A stretch of DNA of 47,970 nt from JBFXDI01 sp050181295 (GCA_050181295.1 JBFXDI010000014.1:1-47970); one strand, 5' to 3'; positions 15,586-24,338 are shown, counted from the stretch's first letter. Notes: generated by a model from the letters alone, not told the origin. Made by a program: numbers and translations.

Positions 15586-16683
15586 TCAGACCTCCCGCGA
15601 CTCGAAGTCGATCCGGGGATCGATCCAGGTGTAGGTCAGGTCGGTGATGAGGTTGGTGAGGAGCCCGAAGAGGCTGAAGATGTAGAGCGTGGCGAAGACC
15701 ACCGGATAGTCGCGGTTGATGGCGGACTCATAGCTCAGGAGGCCAAGTCCCTCGAGCGAGAAGATCTGCTCGATGAGGAGCGCGCCCGTGAAGAAGGCGC
15801 CGAGGAACGCGCCGGGAAAGCCCGCGATGACGAGCAGCATGGCGTTGCGGAACACATGCCCGTAGAGCACGCGGCGCTCGGTCAGCCCCTTGGCGCGCGC
15901 CGTCGTCACATACTGCTTCTTGATCTCGTCGAGGAACGAGTTCTTCGTCAGGAGCGTCATGGTGGCGAACGACCCGATGCCGAGCGCGGTCAGCGGCAGC
16001 ACCAGGTGCCAGGCATAGTCGAGGATCTGCTCCCACCAGGAGAGCTGGTTGAAATTGTCGGAGACGAGGCCGCGGAGCGGAAAGAAGTTCCAGAACGAGC
16101 CGCCGGCGAACAGCACCACGAGCAGGATCGCGAAGAGGAAGCTCGGGATCGCGTAGCCGACGATGATGACCGCCGAGGTGCCGATGTCGAAGGCCGAGCC
16201 GTCGCGCACCGCCTTGGCGATGCCGAGCGGCACCGAGATGAGGTAGGTGACGATCGTAAGCCAGAGCCCGAGCGACAGCGAGACGGGAAGCCGCTCCCAG
16301 ATGAGCTGCACCACCGGCACGTCGCGGAAGTAGCTCTGGCCGAAGTCGAAGGTGATGTAGTTCTTCATCATCAGGAGGAAGCGCTCGTGCGCCGGCTTGT
16401 CGAAGCCGAACTGCACCTCGAGCTTCTTGATGAACTCGGGATCGAGGCCTTGGGCGCCGCGATACTTGAACTCCGCCGCTCCGACCTGGGCGTTGCCGCC
16501 GACCTCGCCGCCGCCTCCGCCGCCGAAGCGCGCCGTGGCGCTGACCTCGGTTCCCTGGAGCTGCGCGATGATGCGCTCCACCGGCCCGCCCGGCGCGAAC
16601 TGGATGATGACGAAGCTCACCAGCATGATGCCGACGAGCGTCGGGATCATCAGCAGGAGGCGTCTGAGGATATAGGCGGCCAT
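15586..16683 (-). CDS. yejB: Peptide ABC transporter permease
   Basis: 365 residues. The start MAAYILRRLLLMIPTLVGIM and the helix VSFVIIQFAPGGPVERI are classic for DppB/YejB permeases. A Gly-rich insert near residues 52-65 (RFGGGGGGEVGGN) is followed by the periplasmic loop and five more membrane helices. The cytoplasmic EAA loop (YVTTARAKGLTERRVL) contacts the ATPase. A 149-bp gap separates it from the upstream binding-protein gene, and that gap contains a double-hairpin repeat (16721-16806). Expression of the permeases may therefore be lower than that of the binding proteins. Confidence 0.94.
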   Translation of the reverse strand: MAAYILRRLLLMIPTLVGIMLVSFVIIQFAPGGPVERIIAQLQGTEVSATARFGGGGGGEVGGNAQVGAAEFKYRGAQGLDPEFIKKLEVQFGFDKPAHERFLLMMKNYITFDFGQSYFRDVPVVQLIWERLPVSLSLGLWLTIVTYLISVPLGIAKAVRDGSAFDIGTSAVIIVGYAIPSFLFAILLVVLFAGGSFWNFFPLRGLVSDNFNQLSWWEQILDYAWHLVLPLTALGIGSFATMTLLTKNSFLDEIKKQYVTTARAKGLTERRVLYGHVFRNAMLLVIAGFPGAFLGAFFTGALLIEQIFSLEGLGLLSYESAINRDYPVVFATLYIFSLFGLLTNLITDLTYTWIDPRIDFESREV

Positions 16684-16720
16684 TTTGGTCTGCCTGGGGA
16701 GTTTTCTATCTCGCTAGGTC

Positions 16721-16806
16721 GTCATTGCCGGACTTTGATCCGGCAATCCTTTTCGCATGTTTCGTGGCGCTTGCAAAAGGATGCGCGGGTCAAGCCCGCG
16801 CATGAC
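16721..16806. repeat. Composite GTCAT...ATGAC repeat inside the yej operon
   Basis: Hairpin one is GTCATTGCCGGA-ctttga-TCCGGCAATCC and hairpin two is GGATGCGCGGG-tcaag-CCCGCGCATGAC. The inner edges ATCCTTTT and AAAAGGAT also pair, so the whole element can fold as one long cruciform-like structure. It separates the second yejA-like gene from yejB. Confidence 0.8.
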
Positions 16807-16832
16807 GCCCTTGGGGATGGGGTCGCCAATTT

Positions 16833-18647
16833 TCACGGCCCCTTGCGGGTGCTGGCCTTGGCGGGATCGCTCCACCAGGTGTCGATGATGCCGCGGTTGA
16901 ACTTCGGCTTCACATCGGGCTTCCCGAACAGGTCCCAGTAGGCGACCCAGTGACTGGGCTTGTGCCATTGCGGCACCCAGAAGTGGGTGGCGCGCAGAGT
17001 TCGGTCGAGCGTCCGCGCCGCGATAGTGAGCTCGTCGCGGGTCTTGGCCTGGGTCACGGTCTCAATGAGCGAGTCCACCGCCGTGCTCTTCAGTCCCGAA
17101 TGGTTGGCGCTGCCTATGGCGTCGGCGTTCTTCGAATCGAAGAAGACGAGGAGTTCGGTGCCGGGCGTCTGGCCGATGCCAAAGCGGGTCACGATGATGT
17201 CGAAGTCGAACTCCTTCTGCCGCTGCTCGTATTGGGCCGATTCGACCTGCCGGATGGAAGCATCGATGCCGATGAGGCGGAGATTGCGCACATAGGGACC
17301 GAGGATGCGCTCGAAGGTCGGATCGTCGAGCAGGAACTCGATCGAGAGCCTCTGGCCCTTGGCGTTGACGCGGCCGCCGTTCTCCAGCTTCCAGCCGGCC
17401 TCGGTCAGAAGCTGGCTCGCCTGCCTGAGAAGCTTGCGGTCCTGGCCCGATTTGTCGGAGATGGGCGGCAGATAGGCGTCGCCAAAAACTTCGGGCGTCA
17501 GGTCCGCCTTCAGGGGCTCCAGAAGCTTCAGCTCGTCCGGAGAGGGCTTGCCTTCCGCCTTGTAGGTGGAGTTCTCGAAGAAGCTCTGCGTGCGCTCGTA
17601 GAGGCCGTAGAAGAGGTTGGCGTTCGACCATTCGAAGTCGAAGGCGAGATCGAGCGCGCGCCGGACGCGCGGATCGGCGAATTTTTCCCGCCGCATGTTG
17701 AGGAAGAAGCCCTGCGCGCCGGTGATGGTCTCGTCCGGGATATCGGCCTTGATGAGACGCCCGTCCGTGACGGCCTTGACGTTGTATTCCGTCGCCCAGC
17801 TTCGGGACGAGAACTCCTCACGAAGGTCCAGCACGCCGGCTTTCAGCGCCTCGAGCCCCGCCGTGCGGTCGCGAAAGTAGAGGATACGCACCTCGTCGAA
17901 ATTGTAGCGGCCCTTGTTGACCGGCAGGTCCTTAGCCCAGTAGTCGTCGCGCCTTTCATAGGCGACGAAGCTTCCCTGCTTGAAGCTGCCGATCTTGTAG
18001 GGGCCGGAGCCAAGCGGCGGCTCGAGTGTCGAGCGGTCGAAGGGATGGGCATCGTAATAGGCCTTGGAGAAGATCGGCAACGCCGCCACCGTGGTTGGCA
18101 GATCGCGGATGTTCTTGCCCTTGAATTCGTAGCGGACCTGGTCGCCCCCGATCATGCGGCAGGCGGTGACGTCGCGCAGCATGACGGCAATGTTGGGGTG
18201 TCCCTTCTCCTTCAGCAGACTGAAGGAGTTGCAGACATCCTCCGAGGTGATCTGCGTCCCGTCCGAGAAGCGCGCCTCGGGCCGGAGCTTGAAGCTGACG
18301 CTCATCTTGTCGTCGGCGAGGTCGGCCGTCTCGGCAACGAGGCCGTAGACCGCGTCTGGCTCGTCCTCTGCGCGCGCCATGAGCGAATCGAAAAGCGCAT
18401 CGACGCCCTGTGCGGAGTCGCCGCGCAGGATATAGGCATTGAAGGTGTCGAAGGTGCCGGTCGCCCCCACCCCCATGGTGGCGATGCGCCCGCCCTTCGG
18501 CGCATCCGGGTTCACGTAGTCGAAATGCTTGAAGTCGGGCGGGTATTTGAGGTCGCCGAACACCGAAAGCCCATGCCGGGGAGCGGCATGGGCGGAGGTC
18601 GCGATGAAGCTGGCGGCAATGAGCGCCGCGACGGGCAGGGGTCTCAT
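16833..18647 (-). CDS. yejA: Extracellular peptide-binding protein of the Yej importer (second copy)
   Basis: 604 residues. A Sec signal peptide ends near residue 21 (ATSAHA). The mature protein is an SBP_bac_5 family binding protein: HGLSVFGDLKYPPDFKHFDY, then PDAPKGG, then LRPEARFSDGTQITSEDV. It should deliver peptides to YejBE in the periplasm. The ATG overlaps the stop of the preceding yejA-like gene by 4 bp (ATGA). It is clearly related to that neighbour along its full length but diverged, so the pair is an old tandem duplication, not an assembly artefact. Which copy is the true YejA orthologue cannot be settled here. Confidence 0.9.
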   Translation of the reverse strand: MRPLPVAALIAASFIATSAHAAPRHGLSVFGDLKYPPDFKHFDYVNPDAPKGGRIATMGVGATGTFDTFNAYILRGDSAQGVDALFDSLMARAEDEPDAVYGLVAETADLADDKMSVSFKLRPEARFSDGTQITSEDVCNSFSLLKEKGHPNIAVMLRDVTACRMIGGDQVRYEFKGKNIRDLPTTVAALPIFSKAYYDAHPFDRSTLEPPLGSGPYKIGSFKQGSFVAYERRDDYWAKDLPVNKGRYNFDEVRILYFRDRTAGLEALKAGVLDLREEFSSRSWATEYNVKAVTDGRLIKADIPDETITGAQGFFLNMRREKFADPRVRRALDLAFDFEWSNANLFYGLYERTQSFFENSTYKAEGKPSPDELKLLEPLKADLTPEVFGDAYLPPISDKSGQDRKLLRQASQLLTEAGWKLENGGRVNAKGQRLSIEFLLDDPTFERILGPYVRNLRLIGIDASIRQVESAQYEQRQKEFDFDIIVTRFGIGQTPGTELLVFFDSKNADAIGSANHSGLKSTAVDSLIETVTQAKTRDELTIAARTLDRTLRATHFWVPQWHKPSHWVAYWDLFGKPDVKPKFNRGIIDTWWSDPAKASTRKGP

Positions 18648-20512
18648 GCGCGCTTCACCTTGGCGGCCTTCTCCTTGTCCCACCACCAGAGGCTTGGATA
18701 GCCCGGATTGTAGGGTGGCGGCGGAGTGGGGAATCCGAAGCGGTTCCAGTGACCGATCCAGACTTCCGGCCGGAAGAACTGCGGCACGACGTAGTGGTGC
18801 CAGAGCAGCACCCGGTCCAGCGCCCGGCTTGCGGCGACCAGCGTTTCCCGGTCCTTGGCGAAGATGATGCGGTCGATGATCTTGTCGATGGCCGGATCCT
18901 TGATGCCGATGGTGTTCTGGCTGCCCGGCCGATCGGCCGCGGCGGAGCCCCAGTATTCGCGCTGCTCGTTGCCGGGCGAAAGGCTCTGCTGCCACACGTC
19001 CGTGATGACATCGAAGTCGAAGTTCTGGACCCGGTTCTGGTACTGGCTAGAATCGACGGTGCGGACCCTGATCTCGATGCCGAGGCGGTCGAGCGTCTGC
19101 TTGTAGTAAAGCACGATGTCCTCGAAGCCCGGATCGTTGAGCAGGAATTCCGCCGTCATCCGCTCGCCCGTCTCCTTGTGCGTGAGGGCGCGGTTGACGA
19201 GGCTCCAGCCGGCGGCGTTCAGGAGGTCGAGCGCCTCGCGGAGATTCTTCCGGATGTTCTGCGGCGACCCGTTGACCGGATTCTCATAGGCCGTGGTGAA
19301 GACTTCCGGCGGCACGCCGTCGCGCACCTCCTCCAGGATCTGGAGCTCGATCCCCTGCGGCAGACCGGTGGCGGCAAGCTCGGAATTGGCGAAGAAGCTG
19401 CCGGTGCGCTTGTTGTAGTTCCCGAAGGAGAGGAGCCTGTTCTGGCCCTCGAAGTCGTAGGCGAGGTTGAAGGCGCGTCGCACGCGGGCGTCGGCGAATT
19501 TCGGGCGCCGCGTGTTCAGCACGAAGGCCTGCATCGGCTCGGCGTTCTTGGTGAGGAACGATGACTTGATGACCGAGCCGTTCTTGTAGGCCGGGAAGTC
19601 GTATTGCTGGTCCCACTCCTTGGTGCCGCCGCCGGTGCGGACGTCGACCTGGTCGCCCTTGAAGGCCTCGAAGATGACGGTGCGGTCGCGGAAATAGATG
19701 ATCTCGATCTCGTCGAAATTGTTGGTGCCGACGTTGACCGGCAGATCCTTGCCCCAATAGTCCTCGACCCTCTCGTAGCTGATCGACTGGCCGGGCTTCA
19801 CCGTCTTGATGCGATAGGCGCCCGAGCCGAGGGGAGGGGTGAGGGTGGTCTGGTTGATGTCCTGCGCCTTGCCGTCTTGGCCCGTGCCCTCCCAATAGTG
19901 CTTCGGCAGGATGAAAAGCTGACCCATGATCTGGGGCAGCTCGCGATTGCCGGTCGTGTCGAAGGTGAAGGTCACCTCCCTGTCGCCGGTCTTCTCCGCC
20001 TTCGTGACGTTGCGGTAGTAGAAGCGGTAGCGGGGATGCGACTCCTTCAGGAACTCGAAGCTGAAGATCACGTCCTCGGGCGTGATCGGCTGGCCGTCGT
20101 GCCAGCGCCCGCTGTCCCTGAGCTGGAACGTGACCGAGGAGAAGTCGTCCGGGTGCGAGACCCGCTCCACGATGAGCCCATACTCCGTGCTCGCCTCGTC
20201 GTAGCTCGATGTCATGAGCGTATCGTAGATGAAGCTGAGGCCGGCGGCGGGCACACCCTTGATGATGAAGGGGTTGAGGCTGTCGAAGGTGCCGACGGAC
20301 GCGTATCGGAGCTTTCCGCCTTTGGGCGCTTGCGCGTTGACGTAGTCGAACTGCTTGAATCCCTCCGCATACTTGAGCTCGCCGAAGAGCGACAGCCCGT
20401 GGCGCCACTGCTTCTCCTCGGCATGGGCGACGCCGGCCCCGACGATCCGGAAGCCGCCGGCAAGCCCGAGCGCCCCGGCAAGCTTCAGCATCAGCCGTCT
20501 GTCGAGTCGCAT
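18644..20512 (-). CDS. yejA: Extracellular peptide-binding protein of the Yej importer (first copy)
   Basis: 622 residues from the ATG at 20512, which has GGAGGTG 5 bp upstream (an ATG nine codons earlier lacks one). The signal peptide contains DRRLMLKLAGALGLAGGF and ends near AHA at residue 31. The twin Arg suggests possible Tat export, less certain than Sec. The SBP_bac_5 fold is evident: HGLSLFGELKYAEGFKQFDY, APKGGKLRYASVGTFDSLNP, then LRDSGRWHDGQPITPEDVIF. It is the first gene of the importer operon. Two binding proteins for one permease suggests two peptide classes. Confidence 0.9.
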   Translation of the reverse strand: MRLDRRLMLKLAGALGLAGGFRIVGAGVAHAEEKQWRHGLSLFGELKYAEGFKQFDYVNAQAPKGGKLRYASVGTFDSLNPFIIKGVPAAGLSFIYDTLMTSSYDEASTEYGLIVERVSHPDDFSSVTFQLRDSGRWHDGQPITPEDVIFSFEFLKESHPRYRFYYRNVTKAEKTGDREVTFTFDTTGNRELPQIMGQLFILPKHYWEGTGQDGKAQDINQTTLTPPLGSGAYRIKTVKPGQSISYERVEDYWGKDLPVNVGTNNFDEIEIIYFRDRTVIFEAFKGDQVDVRTGGGTKEWDQQYDFPAYKNGSVIKSSFLTKNAEPMQAFVLNTRRPKFADARVRRAFNLAYDFEGQNRLLSFGNYNKRTGSFFANSELAATGLPQGIELQILEEVRDGVPPEVFTTAYENPVNGSPQNIRKNLREALDLLNAAGWSLVNRALTHKETGERMTAEFLLNDPGFEDIVLYYKQTLDRLGIEIRVRTVDSSQYQNRVQNFDFDVITDVWQQSLSPGNEQREYWGSAAADRPGSQNTIGIKDPAIDKIIDRIIFAKDRETLVAASRALDRVLLWHHYVVPQFFRPEVWIGHWNRFGFPTPPPPYNPGYPSLWWWDKEKAAKVKRA

Positions 20513-20566
20513 CGCACCTCCGGAGAAATTCCTCGCCATTGCTTGACGTTAGCTTGCCACAAACGA

Positions 20567-20593
20567 AAACGCCGGCGAAAGCCCCGCCGGCGT
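20567..20593 (-). terminator. Rho-independent terminator after the cytochrome c gene
   Basis: On the minus strand, ACGCCGGC-ggggctttc-GCCGGCGT is followed by TTTCGTTTG. It lies 35 bp past the cytochrome stop and before the yej operon start, insulating the two. Confidence 0.8.
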
Positions 20594-20627
20594 GAAAACT
20601 TGGTAAGACCGGAGCTTGTTCCGCTGC

Positions 20628-21389
20628 CTATTGCTGCGGCTGCTGCTGGGCCGGCTGCTCGGACTGGCCTTGCGCCGGCGCCTGCTGCTGGCCCTGCGCC
20701 GGCGCCTGTTCGCCTTGCGCAGGTGCCTGCTGCTGTCCTTGGGCGGGAGCTTGCTCGCCCTGCTGCCCCTGCGCGGGGGCCTGCTGCTCGCCTTGCGCCG
20801 GCTGCTGCTGGCCTTCGGCCGGGGCGGGCTGAGCGTCGGCGGCGGGAAGCGGCTGCGGGCTGTCGCTCTGGGAATTGATGTAGGCCAGGAGATCGGCCCG
20901 CACGTCGTCCTTCTTGACGCCCGCATAGGTCATCTTGGTGCCGGGCGCGAAGGTCTTCGGCGCATGCACGAAGGTGTTGATCGACTCGAACGTCCAGCTC
21001 TCGTTGGACTTGGCCTTGAGCGCGTCGGAATAGGCAAAGCCCCCGTGCGAGGCGATGGGCCGGCCGATCACGCCCCAGAGGTCGGGACCGACCTTGTTGG
21101 GCCCGCCCTTCTCGATCGAATGGCAGGCCTGGCAGGCCTTGAAGGCGGCCTGGCCCTTGGCGGGATCGGCCTTGGCGAGAAGCTGTCCGATGGGCACCGC
21201 CGCGGCCTGCTCGCCTGCGCCCTGATCGGCCGGGGCCTCCTCCGCCACTTCCACGGTCATGCCCGGCTTTTCGGGCTTCTCGGCGTGATAGACGATATGC
21301 GCGGTCTCGTTGAGCCCGAACACGAGCAGGCCCGTGAACAGCACCCAGCCTGCAATCTTGTTGAGGGTGAAAGTATCGACCGCCTGCAT
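20628..21389 (-). CDS. Membrane-anchored c-type cytochrome with Gln/Ala/Pro repeat tail
   Basis: 253 residues. An uncleaved N-terminal helix (about residues 12-30, GWVLFTGLLVFGLNETAHI) anchors it in the inner membrane. The class I haem c domain follows with CQACH (Cys86, Cys89, His90) and a likely axial Met153 in GTKMTYAG, as in CycM/c552 cytochromes that feed the aa3 oxidase. From about residue 178 to the end the protein is almost only Gln, Ala, Pro, Gly and Glu in PAQGQQ-type repeats. Such a tail is longer than usual for CycM and its role is unknown. It is divergent from kdsB. Confidence 0.88.
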   Translation of the reverse strand: MQAVDTFTLNKIAGWVLFTGLLVFGLNETAHIVYHAEKPEKPGMTVEVAEEAPADQGAGEQAAAVPIGQLLAKADPAKGQAAFKACQACHSIEKGGPNKVGPDLWGVIGRPIASHGGFAYSDALKAKSNESWTFESINTFVHAPKTFAPGTKMTYAGVKKDDVRADLLAYINSQSDSPQPLPAADAQPAPAEGQQQPAQGEQQAPAQGQQGEQAPAQGQQQAPAQGEQAPAQGQQQAPAQGQSEQPAQQQPQQ

Positions 21390-21463
21390 CCCGAAATCCT
21401 CGCCCGACCGCCCTTTTACGATCGGCGCGGAAGCTAGTTGTTTCTCCGGAACCGCGCAACCCG

Positions 21464-21469
21464 TATAAG
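21464..21469 (+). promoter_or_regulatory. Possible -10 box of kdsB
   Basis: TATAAG lies 36 bp before the kdsB ATG in the gap shared with the divergent cytochrome gene. The upstream TTGTTT is 20 bp away, too far for a canonical -35, so only the -10 is marked. Confidence 0.3.
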
Positions 21470-21505
21470 GGCTGGCGCACCAATTTGCCGCGCCGAGAGG
21501 CCGCC

Positions 21506-22264
21506 ATGAATCCGAGCCCCTCCAATACCGTCGTCGTCATCCCGACGCGCATGGCCGCGGTCCGTCTGCCGGGCAAGCCGCTGGCCGACATCTGCGGCGA
21601 GCCGATGATCGTGCGCGTTTGGCGCCGCGCGGTGGAGGCAGGCGTCGGGCCGGTGCTGGTCGCGGCCGCCGAGGACGTGATCGCGCAGGCCGTGGCGGAT
21701 GCCGGTGGCGACGCCATCCTCACCGATCCGGCGCTCGGCTCGGGCACCGACCGGGTCGCCGCCGCGGTGGCGATGCGCGACCCCGAGCGGCGCTTCCGCT
21801 TCGTCATCAACCTGCAGGGCGATCTCCCCACCATCCGGCCCTCCGACATCCGGGCCTGCCTCAAGCCGCTGGCCGCGACGGAGGCCGACATCGCGACCCT
21901 CGCGGCCGAGATCCGCGATCCGGAGGAGCTCGAAAATCCCAATGTGGTAAAGGCTTACGTCGACCTTGAGAGCGCCGAGACGGCGGTCGCCGACGACTTC
22001 CGGCGGGAGCCAGGGCGCATCCGCCCGCAATGGCACCATATCGGCATCTACGCCTATCGCCGGGGGGTGCTCGAGCGCTTCGTATCTCTCCCCCCGAGCG
22101 CCAGCGAGATCGAGCGGCGGCTGGAGCAGTTGCGGGCCATGGACGCCGGCATGACCATCGCCGTGCAGCGCGTTGACTTGGCGCCCTTCGGTGTCGATAC
22201 TCCCGCCGACCTCGATCGCGCGCGCTCGGCTGTGAAGGCCGAGCTTTCCGGCGCGGCAGGCTGA
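21506..22264 (+). CDS. kdsB: 3-deoxy-manno-octulosonate cytidylyltransferase (CMP-KDO synthetase)
   Basis: 252 residues. The nucleotide-binding opening IPTRMAAVRLPGKPL (residues 12-26) is diagnostic, with LQGDLPTIRPSDI and GIYAYRRGVLERFV as further family blocks. The enzyme activates KDO with CTP for lipopolysaccharide assembly in the cytoplasm. The ATG at 21506 was preferred over an in-frame start seven codons earlier because GAGAGG precedes it. Followed 35 bp later by pheA, a common alphaproteobacterial arrangement (cytochrome c / kdsB / pheA). Confidence 0.94.
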   Translation: MNPSPSNTVVVIPTRMAAVRLPGKPLADICGEPMIVRVWRRAVEAGVGPVLVAAAEDVIAQAVADAGGDAILTDPALGSGTDRVAAAVAMRDPERRFRFVINLQGDLPTIRPSDIRACLKPLAATEADIATLAAEIRDPEELENPNVVKAYVDLESAETAVADDFRREPGRIRPQWHHIGIYAYRRGVLERFVSLPPSASEIERRLEQLRAMDAGMTIAVQRVDLAPFGVDTPADLDRARSAVKAELSGAAG

Positions 22265-22299
22265 TCCCTCGCCATCCGCAAGTTCCTGAAGGACCCTCC

Positions 22300-23181
22300 G
22301 TGACCGCGACCACGAGCTTTCGCATCGCCTATCAGGGCGAGCCCGGCGCCAACTCGCACCTCGCCTGCCTGGAGGTGTTCCCGGACTGCGAGCCCGTAGC
22401 CTATGCGACTTTCGAGGACGCCTTCGCGGCGGTGGAGTCGGGCGAGGTGCGCTACGGCATGATCCCGATCGAGAACTCGGTCGCGGGCCGGGTGGCCGAC
22501 ATCCATCACCTGATGCCGGCCTCCACCCTCCATATCGTGGGGGAGCATTTTTTGCGGGTCCGTCATCAGCTGCTGGGCGTCAAGGGGGCGGCGCTTTCCG
22601 GCATCCGCACGGTGGCGAGCCACGTGCACGCGCTCGGCCAGTGCCGCAAGGTGATCTCGGAGCTGAAATTGAGGACGGTGGTCGCCGCCGACACGGCGGG
22701 CTCGGCGCGCGAGCTCAAGGAGTCGGGCGACCCGGCGCGGGCGGCCATCGCCACCTCGCTCGCGGCCGAGATATACGGCCTCGAGGTTCTGCGCGCCGAC
22801 ATCGAGGACGAGGACCACAACACCACGCGCTTCCTCCTCATGGCGCGCGAGGCCGACGAGGCGCCCGCCGGCAACGGGGCGGTGGTGACGACCTTCCTCT
22901 TCCGCGTCCGGAACGTCCCTGCCGCCCTCTACAAGGCCATGGGCGGGTTTGCGACCAACGGCGTCAACATGACCAAGCTCGAATCCTACCAGCTCGACGG
23001 GCAGTTCTACGCCACGCAGTTCTACGCCGACATCGAGGGGCATCCTTCCGAGCGGCGCGTGCAGCTCGCCTTCGAGGAGCTCGGCTTCTTCACGACGCAC
23101 TTCCGCGTTCTGGGTATCTATCCGGCCTCCCCCATGCGTGAAGAGTTCGCCCGCCGCGCCGCGGCGCTTCATGCGGAATGA
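22300..23181 (+). CDS. pheA: Prephenate dehydratase (monofunctional)
   Basis: 293 residues with a GTG start after GAAGGAC. The dehydratase domain (about residues 6-185) has AYQGEPGANSH, the E-N-S-V-A-G-R segment IPIENSVAGRVADIHH and the catalytic Thr in NTTRFLLMAR. A C-terminal ACT domain (about 200-285) contains GVNMTKLESYQLDGQFY and should bind phenylalanine for feedback control. It converts prephenate to phenylpyruvate. No chorismate mutase domain is present, as usual in this group. It ends 3 bp before the convergent nudC stop. Confidence 0.95.
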   Translation: MTATTSFRIAYQGEPGANSHLACLEVFPDCEPVAYATFEDAFAAVESGEVRYGMIPIENSVAGRVADIHHLMPASTLHIVGEHFLRVRHQLLGVKGAALSGIRTVASHVHALGQCRKVISELKLRTVVAADTAGSARELKESGDPARAAIATSLAAEIYGLEVLRADIEDEDHNTTRFLLMAREADEAPAGNGAVVTTFLFRVRNVPAALYKAMGGFATNGVNMTKLESYQLDGQFYATQFYADIEGHPSERRVQLAFEELGFFTTHFRVLGIYPASPMREEFARRAAALHAE

Positions 23182-23184
23182 GGG

Positions 23185-24117
23185 TCAGGCGCCGACGGCG
23201 TCCCGGATGATGTAGCGGGCCATGCTCAGGGGGCCGGGCACGATCAGCTCCTCCGCATGGCGGCCCTCCAGCATGGCGAGCACCTCCTCGCGCTCGAACC
23301 AGCGGCAATCCTCAAGCTCCGCCTCCTCGATCTTGAGGTCGGTCGTCACCGCTTCCGCGGCAAGCCCGATCATGAGGCTCGCGGGAAACGGCCAGGGCTG
23401 GCTCGCCACATAGCGCACCGCCCCGAGCCGCACGCCCGATTCCTCGAGGATTTCCCGCCGCGCCGCCTCCTCGATCGACTCGCCCGGCTCGACGAAGCCA
23501 GCGAGCGCCGAATACATGCCGGGCGAAAAGCTCGGCTGGCGGCCGAGAAGCAGGAGGTTTCCCGCCCCGACCGCCACGATGACCACCGGGTCGGTGCGCG
23601 GGAAATGCTCCGCGCGGCAGCTCCCGCAGTGCCGCCGGTAGCCGGCATCGGTGGGCTCGGTCCGCGCGCCGCAGTTGGAGCAGAAGCGGTGCCGCCAGTG
23701 CCAGTGGAGAAGCGAGCGCGCCTGCGCCAGGAGGCCGAGATCAGCGGGCGGAAGAGCCGCCTGCACGGCGAGGCTCCTGAGGTCGATGAGCTTGATGCCG
23801 GGGCCAGGGTCCTCCGGCGGCTCCGCAGCCGCCATGAGCGCGAAGACGGCGCGGCGCTCCCCATCGATGCCGAGGAAGACCGGTTCCGTCCCTTCGAGCG
23901 GCGTCCCGGCCCGTTCCCAATCGTCATAGGCGATGCCGAGCGCGTCTCCGTTCGAGACGTCGATGCGCGGCCGGTCGGCGAAGAAGCGCAGGAAGCGGCT
24001 TGTGGGATCGGAGCGCCGGGCATCTATCCAGGCCGCGTCCGTCCTTAAGGCCGCCGCGCGGTCGAGCGTCGAGCCGACATAGGCGGGCAGGGGAATTTCG
24101 GGCATCGGGAAGGGCAT
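23185..24117 (-). CDS. nudC: NAD(+) diphosphatase
   Basis: 310 residues from the ATG at 24117; another ATG four codons later is equally possible, and neither has a strong ribosome-binding site. The zinc ribbon shows CSNCGARTEP and HCGSCRAEHFPR. The Nudix box runs from GFVEPGESIEEAARRE to ILEESGV, and the NudC-specific SQPWPFPASLM follows. It hydrolyses NADH and NAD+ to NMN(H) and AMP, and in some bacteria removes NAD caps from RNA. It is convergent with pheA with a 3-bp gap. Confidence 0.93.
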   Translation of the reverse strand: MPFPMPEIPLPAYVGSTLDRAAALRTDAAWIDARRSDPTSRFLRFFADRPRIDVSNGDALGIAYDDWERAGTPLEGTEPVFLGIDGERRAVFALMAAAEPPEDPGPGIKLIDLRSLAVQAALPPADLGLLAQARSLLHWHWRHRFCSNCGARTEPTDAGYRRHCGSCRAEHFPRTDPVVIVAVGAGNLLLLGRQPSFSPGMYSALAGFVEPGESIEEAARREILEESGVRLGAVRYVASQPWPFPASLMIGLAAEAVTTDLKIEEAELEDCRWFEREEVLAMLEGRHAEELIVPGPLSMARYIIRDAVGA

Positions 24118-24207
24118 TTCAGGATTGGGGGCTGCAAGGTAGGGCGCGAGGCACGGAGGCGCAAGCCGGACGCGGCTGGTTGTTCTGGCGGCAACCGCAG
24201 GCGCCGC

Positions 24208-24236
24208 TTGCATCCTGTGGCCTGCCGGACGATATA
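24208..24236 (+). promoter_or_regulatory. Promoter of the SRP RNA gene
   Basis: TTGCAT (24208-24213) and GATATA (24231-24236) are spaced by 17 bp. The -10 ends 7 bp before the first paired base of the SRP RNA at 24243, where transcription would be expected to begin. Confidence 0.6.
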
Positions 24237-24242
24237 GAGGCC

Positions 24243-24338
24243 GGGAGGTTGGCGGCGGACGCGCCGCTCGCCAACCGGGTCAGGTCCGGAAGGAAGCAGC
24301 CCCAACGAGAATGGCACGGGTTGCCCGTCCAGCCTCCC
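24243..24338 (+). ncRNA. ffs: Bacterial signal recognition particle RNA (4.5S type)
   Basis: The universally conserved SRP domain IV core is present as GGTCAGGTCCGGAAGGAAGC (24278-24297) with the distal strand GAATGGCACGGG. The ends GGGAGGTTGG (24243-24252) and CCAGCCTCCC (24329-24338) form a 10-bp closing helix with one G-U pair. This RNA binds Ffh to target membrane proteins co-translationally. Its position just upstream of dnaX is standard in alphaproteobacteria. The mature ends may differ by a few bases. Confidence 0.95.

Noticed and set aside
16833..20512. Possible assembly duplication of yejA.
   Set aside because: The two proteins are diverged throughout and have different signal peptides, so both are real.
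20640..20830. Short-period repeats that could look like a CRISPR array or microsatellite.
   Set aside because: They are in frame in the cytochrome c tail and encode PAQGQQ-type residues, with no spacers.
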